Below are positions 53,197 to 63,902 of a DNA stretch of 64,000 bases, in pieces. The stretch spans positions 36,670 through 100,669 of the forward strand of contig JALELM010000019.1 of assembly GCA_022771805.1 (NCBI GenBank), written 5' to 3'. The notes beneath the pieces were generated by a model, which was not told where the DNA came from, did no database searches, and saw only the letters and a program-made list of their open reading frames with translations. Position 1 is the first letter of the stretch; every line of letters starts with the position of its first letter. The translations under genes were made by a program, and so were the position numbers. This DNA comes from Veillonellaceae bacterium (GTDB taxonomy: Bacteria > Bacillota > Negativicutes > Veillonellales > Negativicoccaceae).

Positions 53197-55231
53197 GCAA
53201 TTTGTTTTGGAAATCGGTACGGAAGAAATTCCGGCGAAATTCATGCGCAACACCTTGGCGCAGATGCGGGAAGCGGCAGAGTCTCTTTTGCAGGAAGAAA
53301 ATCTGACGGCAGCCGGGATTGAAACATTCGCTACGCCCCGCCGGTTGGTGTTGAGCATCTCCGACTTGGCGGAAGAACAAGCGGCGACGACCGAGGTCAA
53401 ACGCGGTCCGGCCGTCGGTATCGCGTTCAAAGAGGACGGCACGCCCTCGCCGGCACTGCAGGGATTTGCCCGCTCGCAAGGGGTTGCGCCCGAAGATCTG
53501 ACGGAGCGGGACGGCTACATGTACGCGGAAGTGCGGCGCGGCGGAAAAGACGTCCGGGAGATTTTGGCCGTGCGCCTGCCGCAACTGATTCAAGCGTTAC
53601 AGTTTCCGAAGAGTATGCGCTGGGGGACGGAGAGCATGCGTTTTGCCCGGCCGATTCGTTGGCTGGTTGCCTTGTATGGGGCGGAAGTCATTCCCTTTGA
53701 GCTGGCGGGAGTGCAATCCGGCAGAACGACGCGGGGGCACCGTTTCCTCGGGCATGAAGCAAAAGAAATCGCAACGGCGGAGGCGTATCGTACCGTCATG
53801 GCGGACGAATTTGTGATGGTGGATCAGGAAGAACGCCGCAATCTCATCCGGGCGGAGTTGGGGCGTGTTGCCGCGGCGCAAGGCGGGATGGTCGTGCACG
53901 ATGAGGAGCTGCTGGAAGAAGTCGTGCACTTGGTTGAGTATCCCACGGTGCTGTGCGGCGGGTTTGAAGACCGCTACCTGCAACTGCCGGAAGCCGCGGT
54001 GATTACGCCGATGAAAGACCATCAGCGCTATTTCCCGATCCGTGCCGCAGCGGGGCGGCTCTTGCCGCTGTTCCTGACCGTGCGTAACGGCGGGACGGAA
54101 TTCCTGGATCTCGTTCGAACCGGTAATGAGCGTGTGCTCCGAGCCCGGCTTGCCGATGCGGAATTTTTCTTCAACGAGGACCGCAAGCAGACCTTGGCGG
54201 CGCGTTATGATGCGTTGCCGCGCATCGTCTTCCAAGAAGGTCTGGGAACGATGCAGGACAAGACATTGCGCTTGGAAAGCCTGACCGCCGTCCTGGCCGA
54301 AACGTGGGGAGCGAGTGCCGCGGAGAGGGAAACGGTTGCCCGTGCGGCGCATTTGGCCAAGACGGATCTGACGACGGCGATGGTGACGGAATTTACCGAG
54401 CTGCAGGGCGAAATCGGTCGGGAGTATGCCTTGCTGGACGGCGAGTCGGAAGTCGTGGCGCAGGCCGTTTATGAGCAATACTTACCGCGCTTTGCCGGCG
54501 ACGAATTGCCGGTGACGTTGCCGGGAACGCTGCTGAGTTTGGCGGATAAATTGGATAATTTGGCGGCCACGTTCAGCCAGGGGCATATCCCGACAGGCTC
54601 ACAAGATCCTTTCGCCCTGCGGCGGCAGGCCATCGGTATCGTGCAGACGAGCTTGCAGCAGCAACGGCATTGGGATCTGCAGGCGGCCTTGCAGGCGGCC
54701 TGTGAAGCATTGGGTGTCGAGGCGGCGGTGGTACCGCAAGTGGCGGACTTCATCGCGCAACGTTTACGCGGGGTTTTGGCGGCGGAAGGATTGCCGCATG
54801 ATGTGCTGGATGCGGTCTTTGCCCTGCCGGTGACGGATCTGTACGGCACCTGCCTGCGGGCACAGGCGCTGACGGAAACCGGTTTTTTCGCGGACGAAAA
54901 CCTGCGCCGGGCTCTCGTGCGCGTGTTGAATCTGGCAAAAGACGCCTCGGCGGCGGAAGTGCGGGAGGATTTGCTGCAGGAAGAGGCGGAACGCACGCTG
55001 TACCGGGCGCTGCTTGCCGTAGAGGCGGATGTGTCGGCGGCGTATGCGGCCTACGACTTGGCGAAAGTATATGCCGGACTGCAGACATTGGCTGCACCGA
55101 TCCATCAGTTCTTCGATGCGGTGATCGTGATGGCGGACGATGCAGCCGTACGTGACAATCGCTTGCATTTGCTCGGCCGAATTGCGGCGCTCATCCGGCC
55201 TTGGGGCGATATCAAACAATTGGTTGATTGA
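53189..55231 (+). CDS. glyS: Glycyl-tRNA synthetase beta subunit
   Basis: 680 residues. tRNA-binding subunit; starts with the family N-terminus [15 protein letters not shown] and has an HD-type segment followed by an anticodon-binding C-terminal region. Full length. Controlled with glyQ by the T-box. Confidence 0.96.
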   Translation: MTKQFVLEIGTEEIPAKFMRNTLAQMREAAESLLQEENLTAAGIETFATPRRLVLSISDLAEEQAATTEVKRGPAVGIAFKEDGTPSPALQGFARSQGVAPEDLTERDGYMYAEVRRGGKDVREILAVRLPQLIQALQFPKSMRWGTESMRFARPIRWLVALYGAEVIPFELAGVQSGRTTRGHRFLGHEAKEIATAEAYRTVMADEFVMVDQEERRNLIRAELGRVAAAQGGMVVHDEELLEEVVHLVEYPTVLCGGFEDRYLQLPEAAVITPMKDHQRYFPIRAAAGRLLPLFLTVRNGGTEFLDLVRTGNERVLRARLADAEFFFNEDRKQTLAARYDALPRIVFQEGLGTMQDKTLRLESLTAVLAETWGASAAERETVARAAHLAKTDLTTAMVTEFTELQGEIGREYALLDGESEVVAQAVYEQYLPRFAGDELPVTLPGTLLSLADKLDNLAATFSQGHIPTGSQDPFALRRQAIGIVQTSLQQQRHWDLQAALQAACEALGVEAAVVPQVADFIAQRLRGVLAAEGLPHDVLDAVFALPVTDLYGTCLRAQALTETGFFADENLRRALVRVLNLAKDASAAEVREDLLQEEAERTLYRALLAVEADVSAAYAAYDLAKVYAGLQTLAAPIHQFFDAVIVMADDAAVRDNRLHLLGRIAALIRPWGDIKQLVD

Positions 55232-55235
55232 GGGC

Positions 55236-55264
55236 TTGCTTTTCACTTTGCGGCGTGCTATAAT
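55236..55264 (+). promoter_or_regulatory. Promoter of rplS
   Basis: TTGCTT (55236-55241), 17 bases, perfect TATAAT (55259-55264). The 65-base leader that follows may carry ribosomal-protein autoregulation, not identified. Confidence 0.75.
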
Positions 55265-55335
55265 TTGAGTGTTATTTTGGATAGTCCTCTGTTCACATAG
55301 GTGGTGAGCACGAATGTCCGGTAGGAGGAAGAACC

Positions 55336-55677
55336 ATGAATATCATTCAACAGTTGGAACAGGAACAGTTGCGTACGGACATTCCCGAGTTCGGACCGGG
55401 GGACACCGTTCGTGTGCATCTCAAAGTCGTCGAAGGCAGCCGCGAGCGTATCCAGGTTTTTGAAGGACTCGTTATCGCCCGTAAAAACCACGGTCTGCGG
55501 GAGACCTTCCAGGTGCGTCGTATTTCGTACGGCATCGGTGTGGAGCGTATCTTCCCGGTACATTCGCCCCGAATTGCCAAAATCGAAGTCAAATCGCGCG
55601 GTGTCGTACGTCGGGCTAAGTTGTACTACCTGCGTAAACTCACCGGTAAAGCCGCTCGGATTCGCGAACGTCGCTGA
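55336..55677 (+). CDS. rplS: 50S ribosomal protein L19
   Basis: 113 residues, full length. Conserved [19 protein letters not shown] and RRAKLYYLR segments. Protein at the 30S-50S interface. Monocistronic by its promoter and the terminator just after it. AGGAGG site. Confidence 0.98.
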   Translation: MNIIQQLEQEQLRTDIPEFGPGDTVRVHLKVVEGSRERIQVFEGLVIARKNHGLRETFQVRRISYGIGVERIFPVHSPRIAKIEVKSRGVVRRAKLYYLRKLTGKAARIRERR

Positions 55678-55683
55678 AACGGC

Positions 55684-55710
55684 AAGGGACTGTATATACA
55701 GTCCCTTTTT
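55684..55710 (+). terminator. Terminator after rplS
   Basis: AAGGGACTGTA pairs with TACAGTCCCTT; five T follow the stem's C-run. Confidence 0.9.
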
Positions 55711-55729
55711 GTTTATTTAAGGAGAAGTT

Positions 55730-56614
55730 ATGTTGATTCAATGGTATCCCGGGCATATGGCGAAGGCCAAACGGGTAATCGGAGAACAAATGAAGGTGAT
55801 CGATGTCGTGGTGGAGCTGCGGGATGCACGCATTCCGCTCGCAAGTGAGAATCCGTTGTTGCAGGAACTGATTCAAAACAAGCCGCACAAGCCGCGAATT
55901 TTAGCCTTGAATAAAGCGGATCTGGCGGATCCGCAGGCATCGCGCGCCTGGGCGGATTATTTCCGTGCGCAGGGTGTGCGAACCGTTCTTCTGGACAGCA
56001 AAGCCAAAGCAGGCCGAAAGCTGCTGATTCGCGAAGTCCTGGCCGCCGGTCAGCCGATGTTGGAGCGGTGGCGTCGGCGGGGGCTGCGGACGCGCTCGGT
56101 ACGGACGATCATTCTCGGGATTCCGAATGTCGGGAAGTCCACGCTGATCAATACGCTGGCGAAAAGCTACATTGCACACACGGCCGACCGTCCGGGGAAG
56201 ACGCGGGGGCAGCAATGGGTTCGTCTGGCGGACGGCTTGGAACTGATGGATACGCCGGGGGTATTGTGGCCGAAAATCGAAGACCCCGCGGCGGCACGGA
56301 AACTGGCCGCAACGGGAGCCATCCTCGATGAAGTATTCGATGCGGAAGAGGTGGTGCGCGAACTGCTGGGCTATCTGGCGCTGCGGTACGGCGAGAATCT
56401 GGCCGCCAGGTACGACCTGACGGCAGAGCAGCGGGCGGCGGATCCGGATGCCGTTCTTGCCGCGATAGCGCAACGGCGAGGAGCGCTTTTGCCGGGAGGC
56501 GTAGCGGATTTGGACAAGGCGCGCCGTCTGGTACTGAATGATTTTCGCAGCGGCCGGCTCGGACGGGTGACCTTGGAGCTGCCGCCGGAGGAGACGGAGG
56601 TGGCGGATGAATAA
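55730..56614 (+). CDS. rbgA: Ribosome biogenesis GTPase RbgA (YlqF)
   Basis: 294 residues. Circularly permuted GTPase: G4 NKAD near 62 precedes G1 GIPNVGKST near 129 and G3 DTPGVLWP near 175. Acts late in 50S assembly. The N-terminal WYPGHMAKA is the family hallmark. Overlaps rnhB by eight bases. Confidence 0.95.
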   Translation: MLIQWYPGHMAKAKRVIGEQMKVIDVVVELRDARIPLASENPLLQELIQNKPHKPRILALNKADLADPQASRAWADYFRAQGVRTVLLDSKAKAGRKLLIREVLAAGQPMLERWRRRGLRTRSVRTIILGIPNVGKSTLINTLAKSYIAHTADRPGKTRGQQWVRLADGLELMDTPGVLWPKIEDPAAARKLAATGAILDEVFDAEEVVRELLGYLALRYGENLAARYDLTAEQRAADPDAVLAAIAQRRGALLPGGVADLDKARRLVLNDFRSGRLGRVTLELPPEETEVADE

Positions 56615-57368
56615 GGAAACGATCGCCTTCATTCGGGAACGGCTCGCCGCGGATCCGACACCGGCGGAATTGCTGCGCTGGTCGGCAGATCCGCGGACGG
56701 GGGTACGGCAGGCCGTAGCGGCCTATACCCGGAGACAGGAAAAGCGCCGGGCGGAAACGGAGCGTTTGCAAAAACTGTACACATACGAGCGGGAATGGTA
56801 TGTGCAGGGGAAATTTCTGATCGCCGGTACGGACGAAGCGGGACGCGGACCCGTTGCGGGGCCGGTCACCGTGGCCGCCGTCATTTTGCCGCCGGAACTG
56901 GAATTGGCCGGACTGAATGATTCGAAAAAACTCAGCGCGGCAAAGCGGGAGGACTTGTATCATCGCATTCGGGAAGAAGCCTTAGCGTATCGCATCGTTC
57001 ATGTTTCCGCTGCGGAAATTGACCGCGTGAATATTTATCAGGCAGTCGTCAGCGGCATGGAGCAGGCAATTCGGGAGTTGCAGCCGGCGGCGGAAGCAGT
57101 GCTGAGCGATGCCATGCCCTTGGCTCCGGGCGTGCCGGTAAGGGCGATCATTCACGGGGATGCGTTGAGTGCCAGCATTGCCGCGGCTTCCGTGTTGGCG
57201 AAGGTCAGCCGGGATCATCTGATGGATTTGTATGACCGGGAGTATCCCGGCTACGGTTTTGCGTTGCACAAAGGGTATCTGACGGAACTGCATCTGCGTA
57301 AATTAGAGGAGCTGGGGCCTTCGCCGATTCATCGTCGCAGCTTTGAGCCGGTCAAAGGCATGAGGTAA
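56607..57368 (+). CDS. rnhB: Ribonuclease HII
   Basis: 253 residues. Removes RNA from RNA/DNA hybrids and single ribonucleotides. Catalytic DEAGRGPVAGPV near 75, a further acidic residue in LSDAMPL near 168, and a final Asp in KVSRDHLM near 205. An N-terminal extension of about 70 residues precedes the catalytic domain, as in several Firmicutes. Confidence 0.95.
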   Translation: MNKETIAFIRERLAADPTPAELLRWSADPRTGVRQAVAAYTRRQEKRRAETERLQKLYTYEREWYVQGKFLIAGTDEAGRGPVAGPVTVAAVILPPELELAGLNDSKKLSAAKREDLYHRIREEALAYRIVHVSAAEIDRVNIYQAVVSGMEQAIRELQPAAEAVLSDAMPLAPGVPVRAIIHGDALSASIAAASVLAKVSRDHLMDLYDREYPGYGFALHKGYLTELHLRKLEELGPSPIHRRSFEPVKGMR

Positions 57369-57398
57369 TTGGTCGGCTTCTTTTCAGCATGCTATAAT
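57369..57398 (+). promoter_or_regulatory. Promoter of yraN-comM-dprA
   Basis: Extended -10 TGCTATAAT (57390-57398) with a weak TTGGTC (57369-57374) at 18 bases. Confidence 0.6.
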
Positions 57399-57426
57399 GT
57401 ACGAAGTACGGAGAAACGGAGTCGTT

Positions 57427-57780
57427 ATGGCAAAGCATCTGGAATTGGGTCAGTACGGGGAAACACTGGCGGTACGTTACCTGGCCGGGAAAGGCTTGCG
57501 GATTTGCGAGCGCAACTATCGTTCCGGCAAAGGAGAGATCGACATCATTGCCCGGGACGGGGAATGGCTGGTTTTTATTGAGGTGAAAACTCGCACGGGT
57601 ACTCGCTACGGGTTGCCGCGGGAAGCGGTTACCGCCTACAAGCGGGAGGTTCTGCGGCGCACGGCACAAGCGTATCGGACGGAGCGGGATCAGACAAGCC
57701 CCTGCCGTTTTGATGTGGTGGAAATTCTTATTCGCCCGGACGGGACTTACAACTTGGAGTATTTGCCGGCGGCCTTTTAG
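57427..57780 (+). CDS. yraN: YraN/UPF0102 family nuclease-like protein
   Basis: 117 residues from the ATG at 57427. An earlier ATG at 57397 lies inside the promoter -10 and is rejected. PD-(D/E)XK-type signature: GEIDIIARDGEWLVFIEVKTR near 39-59. Role unknown; usually next to rnhB and comM, as here. Confidence 0.9.
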   Translation: MAKHLELGQYGETLAVRYLAGKGLRICERNYRSGKGEIDIIARDGEWLVFIEVKTRTGTRYGLPREAVTAYKREVLRRTAQAYRTERDQTSPCRFDVVEILIRPDGTYNLEYLPAAF

Positions 57781-57790
57781 GAGGAGCGGT

Positions 57791-59305
57791 ATGTTTGCGA
57801 GAGTATACGGAGCGACCACGTTTGGTTTGAACGGGCAGATCATCGCCGTCGAGGTGGATTTGACGAACGGTTTGCCGGCGTATGATATTGTCGGTTTGCC
57901 GGCTTTGGCGGTGCGCGAGTCGAAGGAGCGGGTGCGCCCGGCGATAAAGAATTCGGGACAGGAATTTCCCTTGCGTAAAATCACGGTGAATTTGGCTCCC
58001 GCCGATTTGAAAAAAGAAAGCGCGGGTCTGGACTTGCCGATTGCGGTCGGGATATTGACTGCGGCGGGGACCATCCCGCTCGAAGCGACGGCCGCAACGG
58101 TATTTATCGGCGAATTGTCGCTGGACGGGAAGGTGCGACCGGTCACCGGCGTGTTGCCGATGGTGCTTGCGGCAAGAGAAGAAGGCAAGAAACGGATCTT
58201 TGTCGCGCCCGATAACGTGCAGGAAGCCTTGCTTTGTGACGGTATCGAGCTATTTGCCGTCCCGGACTTACACGCGACGGTGCGGCATTTGTGCGGCGAA
58301 GAGGTCCGCGAACCGCAAGTATCACAAGCGTCGGTAGAGACGGCGCCGGTATATACGGATGATTTTGCGGAAGTCCAGGGTCAGATTATGGCGAAACGTG
58401 CGCTGGAAATCGCGGCGGCGGGCGGCCACAATGTCTTGATGATCGGACCGCCGGGATCGGGCAAAACCATGTTGGCGCGGCGGATCAATTCCATTTTGCC
58501 GCCCTTGCTGCAGGCCGAGGCGTTGGAAGTCACAAAGATTTACAGCGTGGCGGGATTGTTTGACAGCTCACGGGTGGCGACACTTCGGGAGCGACCGTTC
58601 CGAAGTCCGCATCACACGGTATCCATGGCCGGCCTGATCGGCGGCGGCAGCATCCCGAAGCCGGGAGAGGTCACGCTTTCACATAAGGGGGTGCTTTTCT
58701 TGGACGAATTGCCGGAATTTCCCCGCTCGGTACTGGAAGTGTTGCGGCAGCCGTTGGAAGATCGCGTGGTGCATATTTCCCGCGTGAATGCCAGCCTGTC
58801 CTACCCCGCCGAATTCATTTTGATCGCAGCGATGAACCCGTGTCCGTGCGGTTATCTCGGGGATTCGGAGCACGAATGTGCCTGCGGTACGGGGGATATT
58901 CGAAGGTATATACGCAAGATTTCCGGGCCGCTGTTGGATCGTATCGATCTGCATGTACGGGTGCAGCGGCCGAAGTACGAAGAACTGACGGCGACGGCGA
59001 GAGGAGAGTCGTCGGCGGTTATCCGCGAACGGGTGGCACAGGCACGGGAGCGGCAGGCACAGCGACTGGCGCCGTTCGGGATGTTGACGAACGCCCAAAT
59101 GAAGCATCGCCAGTTGAGAGAAACCTGCCCGATGACGGCCGCGGCGGAAACGCTCCTTGCCGATGTATTCCGCAAGATGCAGCTCAGTGCGAGAGCCTAC
59201 GATAGGCTGATCAAAGTGGCGCGTACGATCGCGGATTTGCAAGGAGTTGAGACGATCGGCGCGGAGCAGGTGGCGGAGGCTGCCGGTTATCGCAGCAATA
59301 TGTGA
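57791..59305 (+). CDS. comM: ComM/YifB-family Mg-chelatase-like AAA+ ATPase
   Basis: 504 residues. N-terminal Lon-protease-like fold (about 1-175), AAA+ domain with GPPGSGKTMLARR near 219, a zinc-type cysteine cluster (CPCGYLGDSEHECAC near 350), and a Mg-chelatase C-terminal domain. ComM is a branch-migration helicase used in natural transformation. It is not part of the chelatase system at 21147-24076. GGAGGAG site. Confidence 0.93.
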   Translation: MFARVYGATTFGLNGQIIAVEVDLTNGLPAYDIVGLPALAVRESKERVRPAIKNSGQEFPLRKITVNLAPADLKKESAGLDLPIAVGILTAAGTIPLEATAATVFIGELSLDGKVRPVTGVLPMVLAAREEGKKRIFVAPDNVQEALLCDGIELFAVPDLHATVRHLCGEEVREPQVSQASVETAPVYTDDFAEVQGQIMAKRALEIAAAGGHNVLMIGPPGSGKTMLARRINSILPPLLQAEALEVTKIYSVAGLFDSSRVATLRERPFRSPHHTVSMAGLIGGGSIPKPGEVTLSHKGVLFLDELPEFPRSVLEVLRQPLEDRVVHISRVNASLSYPAEFILIAAMNPCPCGYLGDSEHECACGTGDIRRYIRKISGPLLDRIDLHVRVQRPKYEELTATARGESSAVIRERVAQARERQAQRLAPFGMLTNAQMKHRQLRETCPMTAAAETLLADVFRKMQLSARAYDRLIKVARTIADLQGVETIGAEQVAEAAGYRSNM

Positions 59306-59312
59306 GGTGTAT

Positions 59313-60395
59313 ATGGAAGAGGTGTACGCGGCGGGGTTGCAGAAAGCGGCATCGCTCGGTGCAGTACGGATTCGCCGACTGGCGGAACATTTCGGCACAT
59401 TTCGCGCAATATGGGAAGCGTCCGCAGACGAGCTGCGGGCGGCGCAAATTCTCGGGCCGAAACAATTGGAAAAGTTTTTAGCGGCACGCCGTGAGATCCG
59501 ACCGGAAGAGGAGTATGAAAAGAACTGCCGGCTCGGTATTCGTTTTCTGACGTATCGGGATGCCGCATATCCGCAGGAATTGCGCGAGTGCCACAATGCA
59601 CCCGCCATTTTGGCGTATCGGGGAAATTGGCCGCCGGCAGAACGCCGTTTGGCCATGGTCGGCTCGCGTAAACCGACGGCGTACGGGGTCAATGCTTCGC
59701 AATGGTTTGCCGCCGAATTGGCGGCGCAGGGGGTCGTGATCGTCAGCGGCGGTGCCCGTGGAATCGACTCGGTTTGTCACGAGGCGGCACTGCAGCGCGG
59801 TACGACCGTTTGTGTGTTGGCCTGCGGTCTGGACATTGCCTACCCGCCGGAGAATCGCCGCCTGTTCGACCGGATTGCCGAGCAGGGCGTGCTCCTCACG
59901 GAATACGCGCTGGGGACAAAGCCTTTGGGCAGACAGTTCCCCGCCCGCAACCGTATCATCAGCGGTTTGTCACGCGGCGTGCTCGTCATGGAAGCCGCCT
60001 GTAAAAGCGGGTCGTTGATTACGGCGGACTTTGCTTTGGAAGAAGGACGCGATGTGTTTGCTCTGCCGGGAAGTATATTTTCTAAACAAAGCGGCGGCAC
60101 GAATCGGCTGCTGCGCCAAGGGGCTATTCCGTTGACGGAGCCGCAGGATGTTCTGCTTGAGTACGGCTGGGATACGGGCGTTGCCGAGCAGGAGGAAGAA
60201 GTGCTCGCGTTGACGGCGGAGGAAGAATTGGTATATCGTTGTTGCCGACTGGAAGAAGCGGTGGACGTCGATACGATCATCCTTCATTCCACCTACGACC
60301 CGGTCAAGGTGAATTTTATTTTATTGCAGTTGGAATTGAAAGGTATTGTAAAGAATATCGGCAACCAGCAATATGTTGCCGTAGTACGGGGGTAA
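59313..60395 (+). CDS. dprA: DNA processing protein DprA
   Basis: 360 residues. Loads RecA onto incoming single-stranded DNA. A helical N-terminal part is followed by the Rossmann domain with VGSRKPTAYG near 114, VSGGARGIDS near 144, LACGLD and the FPARNRIISGLS segment near 209, and a C-terminal winged-helix-like part. ATG at 59313 after GAGG. With comM it suggests competence for transformation. Confidence 0.94.
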   Translation: MEEVYAAGLQKAASLGAVRIRRLAEHFGTFRAIWEASADELRAAQILGPKQLEKFLAARREIRPEEEYEKNCRLGIRFLTYRDAAYPQELRECHNAPAILAYRGNWPPAERRLAMVGSRKPTAYGVNASQWFAAELAAQGVVIVSGGARGIDSVCHEAALQRGTTVCVLACGLDIAYPPENRRLFDRIAEQGVLLTEYALGTKPLGRQFPARNRIISGLSRGVLVMEAACKSGSLITADFALEEGRDVFALPGSIFSKQSGGTNRLLRQGAIPLTEPQDVLLEYGWDTGVAEQEEEVLALTAEEELVYRCCRLEEAVDVDTIILHSTYDPVKVNFILLQLELKGIVKNIGNQQYVAVVRG

Positions 60396-60400
60396 GAGTA

Positions 60401-62566
60401 TTGTCTATAAAACGAAGCATTACCATCGGCACCAAGAACGGGCGTTCGCAACGTTCCGTGCGGGTACCGCAGTTTAAGCGGGAGCCGAATCCGAAAGGTA
60501 AGCATCTGGTTATCGTGGAATCACCGGCGAAGGCCAAGACGATCGAAAAGATTTTAGGTAAAGACTATAAAGTCATGGCGAGCATGGGGCATTTGCGCGA
60601 TTTGCCGAAAAACTCTCTCGGCATTGATATAGAAAACCGGTTCGAGCCTCGTTATACGAATGTTGTCGGCCGCAAGGATGTCATTGACAGTTTGCGCGCC
60701 GAAGCGAACAAATCTCGCGATGTCATTCTCGCTACCGACCCTGACCGCGAAGGGGAGGCGATTTCGTACCATCTCTCGGAGTTGTTGGATGTACCGCGAG
60801 ATGAAAATGTGCGGATTACTTTTAATGAAATTACGCCGCATGCCATCCTGGAGGCGGTGGAGCAGGCGCGACCGATTGATATGCAGAAAGTCGACGCGCA
60901 ACAGGCGCGGCGCATTCTGGATCGACTGGTCGGGTACAAGCTCAGTCCGTTCCTTTGGAAAAAAGTGTTTCGCGGGTTGAGTGCCGGCCGGGTGCAGTCC
61001 GTAGCGGTACGGCTGATTTGCGAGCGGGAACGGGAGATTCAGGCCTTCGTACCGGAAGAATACTGGTCGATCGAAGGCGTATACAAGCCGCAAAAGGGTA
61101 CGAAGTTCCGCGCCAAGCTGACGGCAAGGAACGGCAAAGAGATTAAGCTGGAGAACGAAGCGCAGGCGACGGAAGCGGCTGCGGCACTGGAAAATGAGAC
61201 GGCAGTCGTCCGGGATATCAAAAGCTCGCAACAACGCCGCCGGCCGCAGGCACCGTTTACGACCAGCACGTTACAGCAGGACAGCGTCAATCGCTTGAAC
61301 TTCGGTTCGCGTAAAACGATGATGCTGGCGCAGCAGTTATACGAGGGGCTGGATATTCACGGCGTGCATGTCGGCCTGATCACCTATATGCGTACGGATT
61401 CCGTCCGTATTGCCGAGGAAATGCAGCAGGAAGCAAAAACGTATATCGCGGCGAATTTCGGCAAGGAGTATGTGCCGGCGAAACCGAATATCTATGCGTC
61501 TTCCAAGAAAAGCCAGGACGCCCACGAGGCGATCCGGCCGACTTCTCTGGAATATTCGCCGGAGAAGGTGGCACCCTTTCTGAGTCGGGATCAGCTACGC
61601 CTTTACACATTGATTTGGAACCGCTTCCTTGCGAGCCAAATGACTCGGCAGGTATCCCATCGTGTAACGGTGAACTTGAGTGCGGGAGAGTTTGAGCTTC
61701 GTGCCGTCGGCAGTCGCGTGGTTTTCGACGGTTTCAGTTCGGTCTACGGAAAAAAGGAAAAGGACGGCGAAAAAGATAATCCGTTGCCGGAACTTACCGC
61801 CGGCGAGGAACTGACCTGCAAAGGCGTCGAGCCGAAACAGCACTTTACCCAGCCGCCGGCTCGTTATACGGAAGCCAGCCTGATTAAGCTGCTGGAGGAA
61901 AAAGGGATCGGCCGTCCGAGTACGTATGCGCCGATTTTGGATACGATTCAGAAGCGCAATTATGTAGAAAAGAGAGACAAGGCATTCGTGCCGACGGAGA
62001 TCGGTTTCATTATGGTCGATTTATTGACCCGCTTTTTTGCGGCCGTCGTCGATGTGACCTTTACCTCCAAGCTCGAGGAACGGCTGGATCAAATCGCTGA
62101 CGGCAAGGAGACATATGTCGGTCTGCTGACCGGTTTCTACGATGTGTTTTCGAAGGAATTGGAAAAGGCGGAAACACAGATCGACAAGGTGAAAGTGGCG
62201 GAGCAAAAATCCGACGTCATCTGCGAAAAATGCGGCGCCACCATGGTTTATAAATTCGGTCGCTTCGGGCGTTTTTTGGCCTGTCCGAATTTTCCGGAGT
62301 GCAAGAACACCAAACCCATCGTCGATTCGTTGGGGATTACCTGTCCGAAGTGCAAGGAAGGAACGATCATTCGGCGCAAGACGAAGCGGGGACGCTTCTT
62401 CTACGGCTGTGACCGCTATCCCGCCTGTGATCTGGCGTTGTGGGATGAACCGGTGGACAGCTATTGCCCGGAATGCGGCTCGATCATGGTGAAGAAAAAA
62501 TCTCGTAATAAGGATGAAAAAATTGTTTGCAGCAACAAGGAGTGCCCGACGAATGCCAAAAAATAA
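60401..62566 (+). CDS. topA: DNA topoisomerase I
   Basis: 721 residues from a TTG start at 60401, five bases after dprA. No ATG or GTG lies between the dprA stop and the essential Toprim motif [16 protein letters not shown], so a TTG start is required unless translation begins inside dprA. A basic tail of about 30 residues precedes the Toprim domain. The catalytic Tyr is about residue 329 (TYMRTDS). Three C-terminal zinc-finger repeats follow (CEKC...CKN, CPKC...CD, CPEC...CP). Overlaps trmFO by 14 bases. Confidence 0.95.
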   Translation: MSIKRSITIGTKNGRSQRSVRVPQFKREPNPKGKHLVIVESPAKAKTIEKILGKDYKVMASMGHLRDLPKNSLGIDIENRFEPRYTNVVGRKDVIDSLRAEANKSRDVILATDPDREGEAISYHLSELLDVPRDENVRITFNEITPHAILEAVEQARPIDMQKVDAQQARRILDRLVGYKLSPFLWKKVFRGLSAGRVQSVAVRLICEREREIQAFVPEEYWSIEGVYKPQKGTKFRAKLTARNGKEIKLENEAQATEAAAALENETAVVRDIKSSQQRRRPQAPFTTSTLQQDSVNRLNFGSRKTMMLAQQLYEGLDIHGVHVGLITYMRTDSVRIAEEMQQEAKTYIAANFGKEYVPAKPNIYASSKKSQDAHEAIRPTSLEYSPEKVAPFLSRDQLRLYTLIWNRFLASQMTRQVSHRVTVNLSAGEFELRAVGSRVVFDGFSSVYGKKEKDGEKDNPLPELTAGEELTCKGVEPKQHFTQPPARYTEASLIKLLEEKGIGRPSTYAPILDTIQKRNYVEKRDKAFVPTEIGFIMVDLLTRFFAAVVDVTFTSKLEERLDQIADGKETYVGLLTGFYDVFSKELEKAETQIDKVKVAEQKSDVICEKCGATMVYKFGRFGRFLACPNFPECKNTKPIVDSLGITCPKCKEGTIIRRKTKRGRFFYGCDRYPACDLALWDEPVDSYCPECGSIMVKKKSRNKDEKIVCSNKECPTNAKK

Positions 62567-63872
62567 CGATTATGTGCATGTAGTCGGCGCCGGGCTGGCG
62601 GGAGCCGAGGCGGCCTGGCAAGCGGCGCGTGCCGGCCGGCGGGTCGTGCTGTCGGAAATGAAGCCGCGGGAATACACCCCGGCACACCATTCGCCGCTTT
62701 TTGCGGAACTCGTGTGCAGTAATTCGTTGCGCGCGGCGGCGTTGACGAATACGGTCGGCCTGTTGAAAGAGGAAATGCGTCAGCTGGACTCGCTGATTAT
62801 GCGGGCGGCAGATGCCTGTGCGGTGCCGGCGGGCGGTGCGCTGGCAGTTGACCGCGAGAGCTATGCCGCTTTTGTCACGGAGGCGATCCGCAGCGAGCCG
62901 TTGATCGAGGTGAGAGAAGAAACGATCACCTCGATTCCGACGGATGCGGTCACGATTATCGCTACGGGACCGCTGACAGACGGTGAACTGGCAGCCGATA
63001 TTGCACGTTTTACGGGAGAAAGCTACTTCCATTTCTTTGATGCGGCCGCGCCGATCGTGTTTGCCGACTCCCTGGATATGACGAAAATATACCGCGCCTC
63101 GCGGTACGGCAAAGGGGAGGCCGCTTATCTGAACTGCCCTTTGAATAAAGAGGAATACCTGCGTTTTCGTAAGGAACTCGGCGCAGCCGAGACGGCGGGA
63201 AAGAAAGAGTTTGAAAAAGGCGAAATTTTTGAGGGCTGCATGCCGATCGAGGTACTGAGTGCTCGCGGGGAAGACACGATGCGTTTCGGCCCGCTGAAGC
63301 CTGTCGGATTGCCGGATCCGCGAACCGGCGAGGAGCCGTATGCGGTTATTCAGCTGCGCCAGGATAATGCCGCCGGCACATTGTACAACTTGGTCGGCTT
63401 TCAAACGCATTTGAAATGGGGCGAGCAGGAACGGATTTTCCGTCTGATTCCGGGTCTGGAACGGGCGGAGTTTGCCCGCTTCGGCGTCATGCACCGGAAC
63501 AGCTACATCAACTCGCCGAAGGTATTGTACGCAACGTTGCAAAGCCGAACCCGGAATGACTTGTTTTTTGCCGGCCAGTTGACAGGCGTCGAGGGCTATG
63601 TGGAGTCGGCCGCGGCCGGGCTGCTGGCAGGTCGCAATGCGGCACGCTTCCTAGCCGGCAAGGCGCTCTGGGCGCCGCCCGCAACGACGGCGCTGGGCGC
63701 TTTGGTGCAATATATTGCGAATTTTGACGGTAAAAATTTTCAGCCGATGAATGTGAATTTCGGCTTGGTGGCTCCGTTGGTGCAACGGGTGCCGAAAAAA
63801 GAAAAAAACGCACACTTGGCGGAGCGTGCGTTGCAGGCCTTGGCAAAAGCGCAGGCCGAAGGAGAAATCTGA
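62553..63872 (+). CDS. trmFO: tRNA m5U54 methyltransferase TrmFO (folate/FAD-dependent)
   Basis: 439 residues. Uses methylenetetrahydrofolate and FADH2 to make ribothymidine 54 in tRNA. FAD motif [11 protein letters not shown] near 10-20, then [23 protein letters not shown], and FEGCMPIEV with a catalytic cysteine near 230. The topA-trmFO pair is common in Firmicutes. AAGGAG ten bases before the ATG. Confidence 0.96.
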   Translation: MPKNNDYVHVVGAGLAGAEAAWQAARAGRRVVLSEMKPREYTPAHHSPLFAELVCSNSLRAAALTNTVGLLKEEMRQLDSLIMRAADACAVPAGGALAVDRESYAAFVTEAIRSEPLIEVREETITSIPTDAVTIIATGPLTDGELAADIARFTGESYFHFFDAAAPIVFADSLDMTKIYRASRYGKGEAAYLNCPLNKEEYLRFRKELGAAETAGKKEFEKGEIFEGCMPIEVLSARGEDTMRFGPLKPVGLPDPRTGEEPYAVIQLRQDNAAGTLYNLVGFQTHLKWGEQERIFRLIPGLERAEFARFGVMHRNSYINSPKVLYATLQSRTRNDLFFAGQLTGVEGYVESAAAGLLAGRNAARFLAGKALWAPPATTALGALVQYIANFDGKNFQPMNVNFGLVAPLVQRVPKKEKNAHLAERALQALAKAQAEGEI

Positions 63873-63902
63873 AAAAAGGTTCGCAGTATGCGAACCTTTT
63901 TT
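63873..63902. terminator. Bidirectional terminator between trmFO and a convergent gene
   Basis: AAAAAAGGTTCGCA, a short loop, TGCGAACCTTTTTT. It lies between convergent stops. Confidence 0.92.

Noticed and set aside
57397..57426. Earlier ATG start for yraN
   Set aside because: The ATG at 57397 overlaps the TATAAT of the promoter, so it would not be transcribed; the ATG at 57427 has a GGAG site.
57791..59305. Mg-chelatase-like gene as a third chelatase motor for the CobN-like proteins
   Set aside because: Domain order (Lon-like N-terminus, AAA+, C-terminal domain) and the dprA neighbour identify ComM/YifB, a transformation helicase.
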